Below, piece after piece: positions 23,365-34,987 of a DNA stretch of 64,000 nucleotides (position 1 is its first letter; every line of letters begins with the position of its first letter). The translations under genes and the position numbers were made by a program. Source of the DNA: Macquaria australasica. Its lineage: Eukaryota > Chordata > Actinopteri > Centrarchiformes > Percichthyidae. The stretch is from NCBI GenBank assembly GCA_005408345.1, contig SEMN01000699.1:124001-188000 (forward strand), written 5' to 3'. The notes under the pieces were generated by a model. That model saw only the letters and a list, made by a program, of their open reading frames with translations, was not told where the DNA came from and did not search any database.

Positions 23365-23365
23365 G
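23268..23365 (+). repeat. (TG)n microsatellite, about 49 units
   Basis: The longest dinucleotide run in the window, with one GC interruption near the 3' end. It lies about 1.5 kb upstream of hlf. Confidence 0.98.
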
Positions 23366-24464
23366 GAATAAAGGAACTAATGTTAAAATATAAATCCATG
23401 AATGGAGGCTTCAGAGAACAAACAGACTGTGAGGTAAAAGGCTGAGGTTTGAGAGTGAAAAGTTGTGAAAGCATAAAAATGAATAATCTAATATGAAAAC
23501 TGACATCATCATGTTAAAACAACAGTATTAATAATAATAGTTTGAATGAATCAGCCTGTTGCAGCTTTGCTACAGTAAAGAGGAAATTCATGACACAGAA
23601 TGGACTCGTCAATTCAGTTTATCTACAGAAAATAAACTTTGCTGGTTCTTTCTCCAATTTAGCTGCGTAACACATGATGGATATTTAGTCTGATATGGGT
23701 ATTTTTACACTCAGTATATTTAAATTTCACTACTTTTAGGCCCAGTATTCTGCACCTCGCAGCACCTCCCGGTGTGGTGAGTTTGACTCTCGTGCAGGAG
23801 GCCGAGCTTTGCATCTCGTCACACACCTGCAGATTTATTAACTTTATACACTAACAATCTGTCCTTGACTTAAACCATACTGTAGCTGCCGTGCTCAGAT
23901 TGTAGAAAGTGAGAATTTTAAAAACGCTGACATTAAACAGTTTGCAGATTTGTTTAATACTGATGTATTTTTCTGGTGATGGAGTTGGAGGACAGTGAGG
24001 ACACATCTTCTGTACATTTATCCTCTCAGATTTGAGTGGTTTTAAGAGCTGGAGACGAGTTTCTGTTTAGACAATGTCTGCATGCAAAAGTGTGTTTACG
24101 CATGTTTAGTGTCACACGGACCCTGATGACCAGGTGTATGTGGAAATTAAAGTTTGACCAACAGCTGGAGAGTTTACTTTCTACAGTTAATGATATCAGT
24201 ATTTTTATATTCAGTATACTGAAATTTGATTTCCAACAAAACCAGAAATACATAAATAATAAAGGGTCCATGTTTTTCCACCAAACTTTCATGTGTGGAC
24301 ACAAAATAGAGCAAAATATAAAATTCTGTGTATTTCTGTATTTATTTCAGGGTTTGGGGGAACTTGGACTGATGACTTGTTTATTTCAGGATCATTGAGT
24401 CCCTCTGGCTTTATTATTACTTATTATATCCGTATATTAACTGTAATAAATGGTCTAATGTGCG

Positions 24465-24845
24465 CTGGTTGGCTGAACTGTAGAAACAGAGAGGAGGAGG
24501 AGGAGGAGGAGGGGTGTGGCGGTAGAGAGGAGGGTGTTTGGCTCGTGGTTTGACGTCAGCAGACCTCAGTCCTCACACACATGGGATCGGAACTCGGTCT
24601 GTCCGCCTCCTGCAGCCCGGTCAGGCACCGCCGCACGCGCCCGCAGAACGTCCCGCGCAGATTCTTGTTTTTCTTCTAGTTCACGGTTTTATTCTGAAGG
24701 CTTTTATTTCTCCGTCTCGTTCATGTAGGCTGCAGAGCCAGCAGCACCGCAGCTGATTCACACTTTGCTTTTGTATCTATTTTTGCTTTGTTTTTTGTTT
24801 TTTTTGGTTGATTGGATCTCCGGCTCCCAAATGCAAGGAGGCGTG
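24465..24845 (+). promoter_or_regulatory. hlf promoter and 5' UTR area with a full CRE
   Basis: A locally GC- and CpG-rich segment (about 24530-24670) directly upstream of hlf. It has a GAG-rich purine run (24489-24513), a GGTGTGGCGG KLF/SP-like site, and the exact palindromic cAMP response element TGACGTCA at 24551-24558, about 290 bp before the start codon. No TATA box is obvious. The transcription start is not determinable from sequence alone. Confidence 0.5.
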
Positions 24846-24963
24846 ATGGAGAAAATGTCCCGACATCCCATCCCGCTGAATCCAAGTTTTCTGCCTCCAG
24901 CGACGCACGGAGTGCTCAAGTCTCTGCTGGAAAACCCGATGAAGCTGCCGCTGCAGCATGAAG
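24846..24963 (+). CDS. hlf: hlf coding exon 1
   Basis: Encodes the N-terminal 39 residues plus the first base of an Ala codon; the donor is GTGAAG. The reading frame stays open upstream to at least 24765, so an N-terminal extension cannot be excluded, but the family start and Kozak context favour 24846. Confidence 0.9.
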
Positions 24964-27900
24964 GTGAAGTTCGGACAGAAACTGTGTCGCAGCTGCGTTT
25001 TATAGACGCGTAACTGCGCATTCACTGTCTGCATGTGTCAGGCTGTACTGTCATGTTCGTGTTTACTGCATGGAGAATTTTAAAGAGACGTGATTTATAA
25101 AGACTCACGCTGCTTCTGAGCTGCCAGAGCTGTATTACAGACATGAAGTATGTTTCTCTGGCACAGCTCACCTGAGAGCCTCAGGCACAAACTTTTCATA
25201 CCAGGCAAGGTGCTCATGCGCAGAAATATGCCTGGAAATGTCACCTGAGCAGTGGGGCTGTCAGACAAATTAAATGTCTCAAAGTAAATAAGATCTACAC
25301 ACATGTACTTTATATTTCCAGCTGCCCAGATGAGCAGTAATATAATTACAGTATTAATATTTGAACATGTGTTTGTTAAATGTGCAGAACCAGCAGGGCT
25401 GCAGGCAGGATTGTATAGATACTGAGATCAAAAGTGCAAATTCCCACCTGCCAAACACCTCCCACTTCAGACATTTCTGACTAGGTGCTCACCAAACTCT
25501 GTACAATTCAAACTGACACATACAAGCAGAAAGCTGATTTGAAAAGCTGAGCCAAATGGTTGCAGAGACATTTTCTGGTACTCATCTAATCGTTTCAGCT
25601 CTAAGGTGTTGCGTCACAGCCTCCTCCACACTTGGAGACTGTGGTTTTAGTCTAAATCAACCTTTAAAACCCAACATGTGTAAAGTGAGTGTAAACTCCT
25701 TTTAATTTCATTACACCCCCCAAATATGGCTGAGGATGTGACCTCGATGACCTCAATGGTGGCCACGTACAGTACTGCTCTGCTTTTGTAAGATCTGTAA
25801 AAGTTCAAAGTTTGGAGATACAAATTGAACATTTTGATCGTAGAGGTAAACTGTACCTCAGCTTCCTAAAAAGCCCCAAATCCCCAGAAAAATAGAAAAT
25901 TTGTTTGTATTCCCAGCTGGATTTTTTGCAAATATTTTAGCACGCAAATGCAAACATTTTGAGCAGCTGATTTAGAAGTCAAAAACTTTGTCAGAACTTT
26001 GGGGTTTGGCGAATAACATGCAAGCAGAAATCTGTCTGGAAAGACAGGTGTCACGAAAACACTCTTAATCAATAATAATAAATGATCTGAACCTTATTGA
26101 TTCCTGTGGGATAGATCCATCTGTTCGTGGCAAGGTCAGAGGTCAGTTTTTGGAGCTGATAGAGGTCCAGTGTTGTGGTCAAGGACACGCTCATTACAGG
26201 AGTCATTTTGTAAGGCAGGGACAAATAACGTATTTGCTTGTTTAGTTTGGAAGATTTTTGTAATTATGTCGTCTGCGTGCTCGTGCTAGTAGAGCGTGAG
26301 ATGCAACAAAACGTGGACCTGTTCAACAATACAATCGCTCAACTGCTTCATAGAGCCGCTAGCGTTCAAAAACTCTAAAGGGCACCTTTAAGGACTTGAT
26401 GAACTAAGAGTAAATTCTCCAAAGCCCAATAGTCATACCCAGTGTTCAAACATTGTACTGACTGGTTCCTTTCCTCTGTCTTCCTGTGCAGCTTTCAGCA
26501 AGCAGCAGGAGAAGGAGAAGAACCTGGAGGAGGAGCGCAGCACCCCCCAGTCAGCCTTCCTGGGCCCCACGCTGTGGGACAAGACCCTGCCTTACGATGG
26601 AGACACCATCCAGCTGGAGTACATGGACCTGGAAGAGTTCCTGTCTGAGAACGGCATCCCCTCCAGCCCCTCCCAGCACCACCACAACCAGCACCAACCA
26701 CACGCTCCACCACGCCAGCCGCCAATCATGCCCCAGTCCCCGCCCACGCCGGCGTCCTCTGTGATGGACCTCAGCAACCACGCCTCCACCTCCGTACACA
26801 CGAGCGTCATCTCTCCGAACTGCCTGCACAGCAGCCCAGCAAGAGCAGGTAACACAAAAACACCAACCTCTGTTTTACATTAATTTCTGTTTGTTGATGA
26901 AGAATTGGTGAACTTTGACAATCTACCAAAAGTTACCAACCATCCTGAAGACATCAGACATTTAGAGTCTTTAAATCAGCCTAGTTATTTGGTTTTAGGT
27001 GCAGATAAAGCACAGTGTCATCAGCATAGCAGTGAAAGGAAATTTATAGGCAGAAAATAAAACGGGGCCAAGGATGGATCCTTGGGGAACCACCCAGGAA
27101 ATACCAGGTATGAAAGATGAGGAATTACCCAGAATTACCATAAAAGACCTGTCAGTAAAGTGAAAGGTAAACCAGCTAAACTATATACAACGATATTGTG
27201 AACAGAATTAATCCAAACGGCTTGTTTAGAGTCTTTAAATTACTGTGTCATCAGCATAGCAGTGATCATTGATTCGTCCAAGAGGAACCACATATAGGGA
27301 GAAGAGAACAGGACCTAGAATAGATCCCTGAGGAACCCCACTAGAGGTTCCAGGTGTCGAGGATAAGAAATTGCCCAAATGAGCAGCCTGGGTATTAAAA
27401 CTTACACATAGTAGGTATTTTATAGGCTGACTGAGTAGTTTTAGACTAAATATATTAAAATTGGACTACTTTTAGGCCTTTACTTATTCTTTGTAAAGAT
27501 TGTTCCTGAATTAAAGCGAGATAAATAACTTTTGAAAGAAACACATACTTCCTGTTACAAACTCAAAGTTGATAAAAGGCACCATTCAGTTCACTCAGCC
27601 TACCAGGTCTGATATGACCGGTAGCTTATGGTCGCAAATTTAGCTAACGTTAGCAAAGTTTAGATAATGCTGAGTAATAAACATTACTTAACTTTGTGAC
27701 CTACTTTATAAGCTACTGATTCACTACTTTTCCTTGTGTTACATGTTACTGGTGGTTTGACCACAACAATAAATAAAACAAAAAGTAAACACGCTGCAGC
27801 TGCCAGGAGACATGTTGACTGTTTCACTGAGGTAAAGTTCGTGTGTGGCTGCTTGTGTTCACACAACGTTTAACATTTGACAACTCTGGCTTCCTTTGTT

Positions 27901-28885
27901 CAATGAAAAACGTTAGTATTTTTTGTATCATTCGTTCATGTACGTGCACCTCACAGTAAGGTATCAAAAATAATTCTTTTGGCATCAGTACCGAAACTAA
28001 GGTATCATATCGACGCTAGTATCTAGACACTAGACACTATAGACATTCAATTCCAACTTTAAAGTCTGTCTGGTCAGATGTGTAGTCTTTTTTGCTTGTT
28101 GTTTGATCAGATAGTTCCTGAGGGGGACTTGGACTGATGACCTGGCTTCAGGTGGCTGAATCTCTGGCCAGAGACAGATTTATCCTGCAGCTCTCATGGA
28201 AGTCTGTAAATATGTTTTTGAGATCTCCTGCTGCCAGATTCACAGAAACTAAATAACGCTGATGGCGACATTCACTCATTTAACAACATTAAACATTGTT
28301 TTTCAACTTCTCTTTGCATGTGAGCCCACCATCCCGCCTGCTAATCTTCTGTTCGTGGGCTCTTTCACCACACAGAGAAAACACCCTCTGAACAAAGAGT
28401 TCAAAGTTCAAACCCTCGACCTTATCGTGGCCAGACAGTAAGGTAGAGGGAGAACAGTGCAAAGATGAGATGAGCTCAGGTGTGTTCGGTTCAGCGCTGA
28501 GATCTGACCTCAGAGGGAGAAACTCTCAGAGTAGTAACGCTCGCTCTGCACTGTGAGGAAAACATGTCAGCCCCAGACGCCAGGAGCGAGAGGAGTGTCG
28601 GATTCAACACCTCGACAGATGTCCTGGCCTCAGCAAGCGTGTGTGTGTGTGCACGTGTACAAACATGCGTGTGTGTGTGAGGGCGAGAACTTCCGCTCCA
28701 ACTCTTTTACTCGCTTGTTCCTCGTGTTCATAGAGAAAGAAAACAAGCCATCCTCTCACAGCATTCAGAGACATGTGACCCGCTGGTGTGTGTGTGTGTA
28801 TGTATGGGGGTGTGTGTGTGTGTGTGTGTGTGTATGTATGGGTGTGGGTGTGTGTGTGTGTGTGTGTATGTATGGGTGTGTGTGT

Positions 28886-28921
<36 letters not shown>

Positions 28922-31900
28922 ATGGGTGTGGGTGTGTTTGTGTGCCTGTCCCTGCATGAGATCAGTGTTTTAAGAACATAGTGTTCTCTGCAGAAGTAGG
29001 CCAGGGGGCGGCAACCCTCACATCAACACACACCAAGTTTCCATCTCTGTGTTTACATTCACATCAACTAATAATCCTGTTGCACGCACACGCACACACA
29101 CACACAAATGAAATGTGTGAGTCACTCTGGGATACTCCTCCTGGCTCGGAGTTCATGTCTTGAGGACGACAGCAGGTCTGTTTGCAGAATCAGCTGCAGG
29201 AGTTCAGCTGATGTGTGTTTTCAAAGGTCCACCTCTGGAGGAGGTTTGATCCAGATGTTGAAAAGGTGCAAATGTGTCCGTCCCTCTAAGACGCATAAGT
29301 AACATTTACTTTACTGCTGTCAGTGTTCTTTGGAAATATCCACCAGTCTTGTTTTAACTCGGAGATAACAGCAGCTGAAGTTACTCTGAAATGAGGAAAA
29401 ACGGCTCCAGATAGTTTTACACATATGATCAAATACAAGGTGCACGCATCAACATTCACTCTGGATATATTGGCACATTGTAGTTAGTATTTTTCACTGG
29501 TCTTCACTGGTCTGCACAGCAGCGAATTGTAGCTTCAGTCCAGCTGTAATCTGCTCTCGTGTCTAAATATAGCAGACTAATCTACGGCATAATCTGGCAT
29601 ATTTGTATTCCCACATGGCTCTGTGACTGTCCAGCAGATAAGGAGGCAGGAACAAGCGGGGGTTACCCAGCGTTCACCAGATAATGAAAAACAGACTGAC
29701 TGACAGAGAGGGAGAAAGAGAGACGAGGTGGGGCAACTCAGACAGCACAAACACCCTCATCCTGCCTGTTAGGAGTCTGAAGAACCTGAATAGTTTCCTC
29801 CTCCTGTCCACACTTTAATCTTTAAGAGTGTGAAAATCACTTCTGAGCTGCAAGAGCTGTTATTTTATATTTTGGTGAAATCTGCAGTTCAACCCTCTAA
29901 AGTGACCTCAGTGTGTCTCTTTTCTGGGGCTCTGAACAGGAAGTCACAACCTTAAATCAAACCCTAAATATGGTGAAGAGAAAGCTAAATGAATTGAATG
30001 AATTTGATTGTTTTGTTATAATCCCCAACTGTCCTGCCAGCTCATGATCTGCAGGTTTGGTCTTGGGCAGAATTAAAGGAACATTTCCAACGGGGACTTT
30101 TGGTTTAAATCCTATTTTTGTCCCCCTCCTCCTCTTTTACAGTTTCAGTTTGATTAACGCTATAAAAGCTCTCTGAACAGTGTCGTTCTGATGAGGGAAG
30201 AGAAGAGGTGCTAAAGTCGCCTTCACTTATTACCATAAACTCTCAGTAAAACAGTAAAACAATCATTTTTAGAGGCCTGAAGAGTTAAAAGTATCGAGCA
30301 TCTCACAAGAATTAAAGAAAGGTACGAAGACGTGTTATTTTCTGTAGCAGAAGTATGTTTTATCTTGTAAATCATCGTGAGATCCCTGTGCTTTATCTTG
30401 TGACCCGTTGAAGTCTGGAGGCGATTAGCTTAGCTTAGCATAAAGACTGAAATCAGTGGGAAACTGCTAGCATGGCTCTGTCCAAAGGTCAAAAACACAC
30501 CTACCAACACCTCTAAAGGTCGCTCTTTACACGTCGTATCAGAAATGTAAAAACAACAGTTTGTTTTCATGTGCTGGAACTATTTCTTGACGGAATGCTA
30601 ATTTTAACAAAAGTCTTTTATCAACGACCTCTAAACTCCCTCTCTAACATCCACCACTTAAAACTAAGAACACTTAGAAATGGAAAATAAACATAACTCT
30701 AAGGGTGGCATAAATCTATTCAGCCAGATAACAGCATGTTTGTTATGATCGTATCTCATGTTAAAATAGAATCTGTAAAAGAACCAGTGCCTCCAGTCAT
30801 CAGATAGACGTATTCAGATCCTTAACTGCAGTAAAATTACTAATACCACACAGTAAAAATACTGTCCTGCATTGAAAATGTTCTTTCAGTAAAAGTATGT
30901 AGACTCAAATAAAGTACAAGTTCCTCTGATTTGTAATAGGTACAGCACTGCAGTAAATGTACTTAGTTACATTCCACCACTGGAAGTACGCACACACGCA
31001 CATGTACACACACACGCACGCACGCACGCACGCACGCACGCGCACACACACACACACACACACTTGCACACACGCACGCACGCACTTGCACACACACGCA
31101 CATGCACGTGTCGGGACGTCTCAGCATTATGTGCTGCTGCTCAACTCCCACCTGCTCCTTGTCTAACAGACGATGCCTTCAAGTCACAGACACAAAGTCG
31201 GAAAATCCAAGGCTGGTTGTTGTGATCACCTGTTGCACCTCTTTCATCCAGGAGACTGGTCTATGCAGACATCTGCACGCAGGACTACTGGTATTATAAT
31301 GCTCCTGCACTCTGGCCTCAACACCACAACCAAACCTGTAATTCTGCTTCTGCAGAGGTGCTCGTAAACATCTTTGAGAATCTACGCAGAGAAGGATCTG
31401 ATTAGCTGATCCAACATCCTGTTCTCAGTTTTTTCTTTCAGAGTTTGGACGTAACGTTACATTTCAGCATCGTACTGCCACAAGTGATCTACGGTTCTCC
31501 ATCTTGCCATTGTCTCGTTTATTTACGCTGATAAATCCAATTTCTTTCACTTTTGTTTCTCTAGAAGAAGTTGATTTTGGTTTCCGATTTCTGTTTCCTG
31601 ATTTCTTCTACGTTGTTCTGGACATTGTCGTTTGATAAATATGGCACTGCTTTTAATGGACATACTGTACGTAAAAGAGACACATGCGAATGTGTCCGAA
31701 TGACACCTGTGTGCGTTCCCTTACGTTCCAGCTTAAACGTCCAACCACACCTTTACCCTAAAATAAACCTAAACCTGATTCTAACCTTAATCCTAAAACC
31801 AAGTCTGAACCTTCAAACAATCCTTTTAAGGTCCAAAATGTACTCACTTTGTAAAAACGTCCACGCTCCACAAAGATAGACAAACGAGCAGAGTGACACA

Positions 31901-34900
31901 CACACACACCTGCCCCTGACTGCTGGAGAGGAAAAACAAATAGTCTTTTCCAAGAACTGCTGCTGGGACTCGTAGAGAACGGAGGACGACTGTTTTGGTT
32001 GTTTGGTGGTGAGCGTTTGATTCGTTCATCACATCTTCAGATCTCGTCAGACCGACCTGATAAATGTGATAAAGTATTATTGATGAGTGTTTGATATAAA
32101 ATAAGTTCTGAAGAGAAGAAGAGATCAGTCGTCTTTAAATTTGACTTTATTAATAAAATATTTGTTGTTTCAACTTTTAAAATCCAAACTCTGTTGAAAA
32201 ACAAAAATATGGATTAAAAATTAGGAAGGACAGAAATAAAAACAACTATGAAAACAAAATTAAGACTTTTTCATCACAATTATGAGATACTAAGACAGAA
32301 AGCGAGTTTTCATCTGAAAATTGTGAGTTAAATCGAAATTAAGATGAAATATTAGTCATAGAGACTTAATAGCTCGTAATTTTGAGACAAGTCAGAAATG
32401 TGACTATCTCATATAGAGCTGCAACGATTAGTCGATTAATTGATTAGTCTATCAACACAAAACTAAAAAAAATATTATTTTTCAAGCAAAACCTCCAAAA
32501 ATGTGATTGTTCTCAAAAGTTCTCAAATGTGAAAATGTTGCCACTTTTTTGGTCTTGCATTATAATAAATTGAATATTTTGGGGATTTGGCTATTGGTCG
32601 GACAAACCAAGACATTTGATGAGGTCATCTGTTATCGTGATGGGCATGTTTTTTACTGTTTCCTAATGTTTTATAGACCAAGAGATTCATCGATTAATTG
32701 AGAAAATAATCGGAAGGTTAATTGATAACAAAAATAATGCAGCCCTAATCTTGTACAGTCATTTTGTCTTACTATAATTGTTTTTATTTTTGTCATGTAT
32801 TTGTTTTTCTTTTATTTGGCACAAATGGGCTTCCATACACACCCTCCTGACATTAACTGCTAGTTGACAAATGAAAAGTCGTGTCTGAGACAGAGCAGTT
32901 AATAAAGCTCCGTGTTTTTGGGGGAGACTTAATGTGTAACAGCTCATAAAATAAGAAAGAACGATAAAACAGAAAGTCTGTATTCAAATTAGTGGCTAAT
33001 TTTCCTGTTTTCTATCACAGAGGAGCTTTAAACAAACTGAGAAAGACGTTTACAGTTTAAATTGAAACCAGCTCTGACAGTCGGTGCCACCCACAGTCAG
33101 TGTTACATAACACCTGTTTGTCCTGAGAGATGAAGGGAAAAACTGCTGCAAAAACTGAAATGCGATGGCTGATTTCAGGTTGTTCCTTTCTGTTATAAAT
33201 GTTATTAACTCCTTCAGTTTACTGCATAAAGAGTAGAGGAAATGTACTTCAGAGGCTGTAACTCTGAATGACACCAGATCTGTGATCTGCAGCTCCTCAT
33301 CAGAGAAGAACGGATAAATATTCACATTTTTCACATTTTCAGTAAATAATAATCCACCCACGTTTTCCATCTCCTCTAATCACCTCGTCTCGGCCCACTC
33401 AGCACAGCAGAGAGGAGACGGAGTCCATTAGCAGGTCAGGGCTGAATCCTTAACGAGGAACTTAACGGGCTGAAGGCCTTCGAGCTGCTTGCGTTCAACA
33501 GGAAACAGGTTTTATTTTGATGCTGAAATAGTTCCTGTTTGTCACCTGAACCTGCTCACAGGCTCGTCATTGTCAGAGCTCAGGTTGATGCTAAAAACCA
33601 CAAACACACACTGATGCTGATTAGTTTAACTTCAGGTCTGCCGCCACCTGCTGGCTGCAGCTCGTCACTGCAGCCTCAGAGGAAGTGCTCTGATACCTTT
33701 AAAAATGAAGTTCCTTCAAAATATGAGTCATTTAATAGTTAATTAGTATCGGTAGTAAAATGTATTCATGTGTCAAAATACTAGCTAATACTTATTACAT
33801 GTTTATGCTATTTTTTCTTGTACGTTTATCTAATTTTTCTTTTCTGATCAGGAAATTTCCATTTGGTCAGATCTGTTGAAAGAAAGACAGACAGACAGAA
33901 AAACAGACAGTCAGTCAGGTCTCTTCAGCTGAAAACCTCATCAGTTCTGATCACAGCGGGTTGATTCATTTGTTTTATCAGATCAGATTTTGTATCGTTC
34001 AAGTTGCAGTCAGACTTCGTGTGAGGTGTCCTGTCGGGACACTGTGACCTCTGATGTTTGACACGGACCACTCAAAGACTCAACTCGTCTTCCTCCAGGC
34101 CTCCCGAACTCCAGAAACACTCCCAGCCCCATTGACCCAGACTCCATCCAGGTTCCTGTCGGATACGAGCCCGACCCGGCTGACCTGGCTCTGTCCAGTG
34201 TGCCGGGCCAGGAGCTGTTCGACCCGCGCAAACGCAAGTTCTCGGCCGAGGAGCTGAAACCACAGCCCATGATCAAGAAAGCTCGCAAGGTCTTCATCCC
34301 CGAGGACCTGAAGGTAATTTGGAGTTGGTTCTGACAAGATGAAGGTGGTTAAAGGCTTTCTTTCTCCTCTTCCAAATTATATTTTAAGAGTCCCAGAAGC
34401 TTGAAATGAGCTTGTTATGCAACGCAAACTGATTTCCTGTGAGAAATACACACGAGGTGTTTTAAGGGAACAACCTTAAAACAACCTTCCAGCAAGAAAT
34501 GAGACAAAATTCAAACCAGAGAAATTAAAACAATTCATATGCTTCTGATGAGAAAATCAGTCTGATGAAGGTGCAAAGTTCATTCTTGATCTTGAAAACA
34601 ACAGTTGACAAAGGTCAGCTTAGTTAGTTTTCCACTTGCGTATTTGTATGTCCACTCACATTGTTGTCCTACTGAATTCTAGTAAAAAGAGACATTATAG
34701 ATGTTAATTTAAGTCTCCATCTTCTTTTATGTTTTATATCTCCCCTCTCCTCCCCTGTGTCCTTCGAGCAGGATGACAAATACTGGGCCAGGCGCAGGAA
34801 GAACAACTTGGCAGCCAAGCGGTCCCGGGACGCGAGGCGGCTCAAAGAGAACCAGATCGCCATCCGAGCCGGCTTCCTGGAGAAGGAGAACTCTGCTCTG

Positions 34901-34987
34901 AGGCACGAGGTGGCCGACCTGAGGAAAGAGCTGGGACGCACCAAGAACGTCCTTGCCAAGTACGAGGCGCAGCACGGGCCGCTGTGA
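24846..34987 (+). CDS. hlf: Hepatic leukemia factor, PAR bZIP transcription factor, four coding exons
   Basis: HLF binds TTAYGTAA sites as a homodimer or with DBP/TEF. It is a circadian output regulator, a haematopoietic stem-cell factor, and in human leukaemia a fusion partner of TCF3. Joins 24846-24963, 26492-26848, 34099-34313 and 34772-34987 give 301 residues (human about 295). Visible parts: an N-terminal block MEKMSRHPIPLNPSF; an activation region with SAFLGPTLWDKTLPYDGD and YMDLEEFLSENGIP (about 60-95); a His/Pro-rich low-complexity stretch (about 98-123); a PAR domain rich in Pro and acidic residues with VPVGYEPDPADLALSS; the basic region NNLAAKRSRDARR; and a leucine zipper ending in GHGPL-type HGPL. 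I chose the second ATG (24846) because it matches the family start and has G at -3 and +4; an in-frame ATG five codons upstream (24831) has a weak context. TEF and DBP are close relatives, but the N-terminus and PAR domain fit HLF best. Whether it is hlfa or hlfb cannot be told here. Confidence 0.95.
24964..26491. other. hlf intron 1
   Basis: Apparently single-copy DNA with no repeat class, exon or clear motif that I can name. Confidence 0.5.
26492..26848 (+). CDS. hlf: hlf coding exon 2, activation region
   Basis: Acceptor CCTGTGCAG, donor GTAACA, phase 1 to phase 1. It encodes AFSKQQEKEK followed by the conserved transactivation segment and a teleost-looking insertion rich in His, Gln and Pro (HHHNQHQPHAPPRQPP), then SVMDLSNHAS and SVISPNCLHSSPARAG. 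Confidence 0.93.
26961..27340 (-). mobile_element. Tandem pair of L2-type LINE reverse-transcriptase fragments
   Basis: On the minus strand both copies encode the PQGSILGP motif followed by HCYADDT, the catalytic YxDD box of a LINE reverse transcriptase. The YADD codons lie at 27247-27258 and 27017-27028. The distal copy (27247-27335) is still in one frame; in the other, the two motifs are out of frame. A shared 16-mer (26961-26976 and 27225-27240) flanks both, showing a local duplication. These are short decayed remnants without activity. Confidence 0.8.
28785..28945 (+). repeat. Compound (TG)n / TGTATGTATGGG microsatellite
   Basis: Alternating TG runs and GTATGTATGGGTGTG units repeated four times with small differences. 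Frames across it are cysteine/valine low complexity and not coding. Confidence 0.95.
30421..30600 (+). repeat. Repeat family B copy
   Basis: Contains TTAGCTTAGCTTAGCATAAA, GACTGAAATCAGTGGGAAAC and GGCTCTGTCCAAAG followed by CACCTACCAACACCTCTAAA, as in the 53.1-kb copy. Confidence 0.75.
30805..30985 (+). repeat. Repeat family C copy
   Basis: ATTCAGATCCTTAACTGCAG at the start and GTAAATGTACTTAGTTACAT then TCCACCACTGG at the end are the hallmarks of a percomorph repeat built of AAGTA-type words. Confidence 0.7.
30988..31112 (+). repeat. (CACG)n/(CA)n microsatellite
   Basis: Alternating CACG and CA units with a TTGCACACACGCACG sub-repeat. Confidence 0.95.
31690..31915 (+). repeat. CA-tailed dispersed repeat with CTAACCTTAA-type words
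   Basis: Runs of AAACCTAAACCTGATTCTAA type words, then AACAATCCTTTTAAGGTCCA and a terminal CA repeat. This layout recurs around many fish CA microsatellites. Confidence 0.45.
32412..32748 (+). mobile_element. Non-autonomous hAT-like MITE
   Basis: Starts GAGCTGCAACGATTAGTCGA and ends with AATGCAGCCCTAA, giving imperfect terminal inverted repeats of the CAGGGCTGCAAC type. Internally it has TTTTCAAGCAAAA and GGTCGGACAAACCAAGACAT, and subterminal ATCGATTAAT palindromes. No transposase is present. Decayed pieces of what looks like the same family lie near 57960-58040 and 62250-62310. Confidence 0.7.
34099..34313 (+). CDS. hlf: hlf coding exon 3, PAR domain
   Basis: Acceptor CTCCAG, donor GTAATT, phase 1 to phase 0. 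It encodes the proline- and acidic-rich domain, including NTPSPIDPDSIQVPVG, FDPRKRKFSAEELKPQPMIK and VFIPEDLK, immediately N-terminal to the basic region. Confidence 0.95.
34314..34771. other. hlf intron 3
   Basis: A short intron between the PAR and bZIP exons. Nothing else is recognised in it. Confidence 0.7.
34772..34987 (+). CDS. hlf: hlf coding exon 4, bZIP domain and stop
   Basis: Encodes 71 residues from DDKYWARRRKNN through the zipper to the C-terminal HGPL, then TGA. The basic-region signature N-x7-R is intact. One conservative change is visible against the usual sequence (Leu for Met in NNMAAKR). Confidence 0.97.
   Translation, partial: DDKYWARRRKNNLAAKRSRDARRLKENQIAIRAGFLEKENSALRHEVADLRKELGRTKNVLAKYEAQHGPL

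Larger units (their letters stand above)
15996..24464. other. stxbp4-hlf intergenic region
   Basis: Holds the 29-bp minisatellite (17655-18015), a block bracketed by microsatellites (19101-19260), the assembly gap and its adjoining simple repeats, and PAR-bZIP-like motifs (18296 and 20414). No coding exon is recognised. Confidence 0.55.
26849..34098. other. hlf intron 2
   Basis: Contains a duplicated L2 reverse-transcriptase fragment (26961-27340), compound microsatellites (28785-28945 and 30990-31110), copies of repeat families B and C, a CA-tailed repeat (31690-31915) and a hAT-like MITE (32412-32748). A complex GC-richer block at 33375-33500 lies 600 bp before exon 3. Confidence 0.55.

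Noticed and set aside
26495..26855. Several frames opposite hlf exon 2
   Set aside because: Antisense shadows of a GC-rich coding exon.
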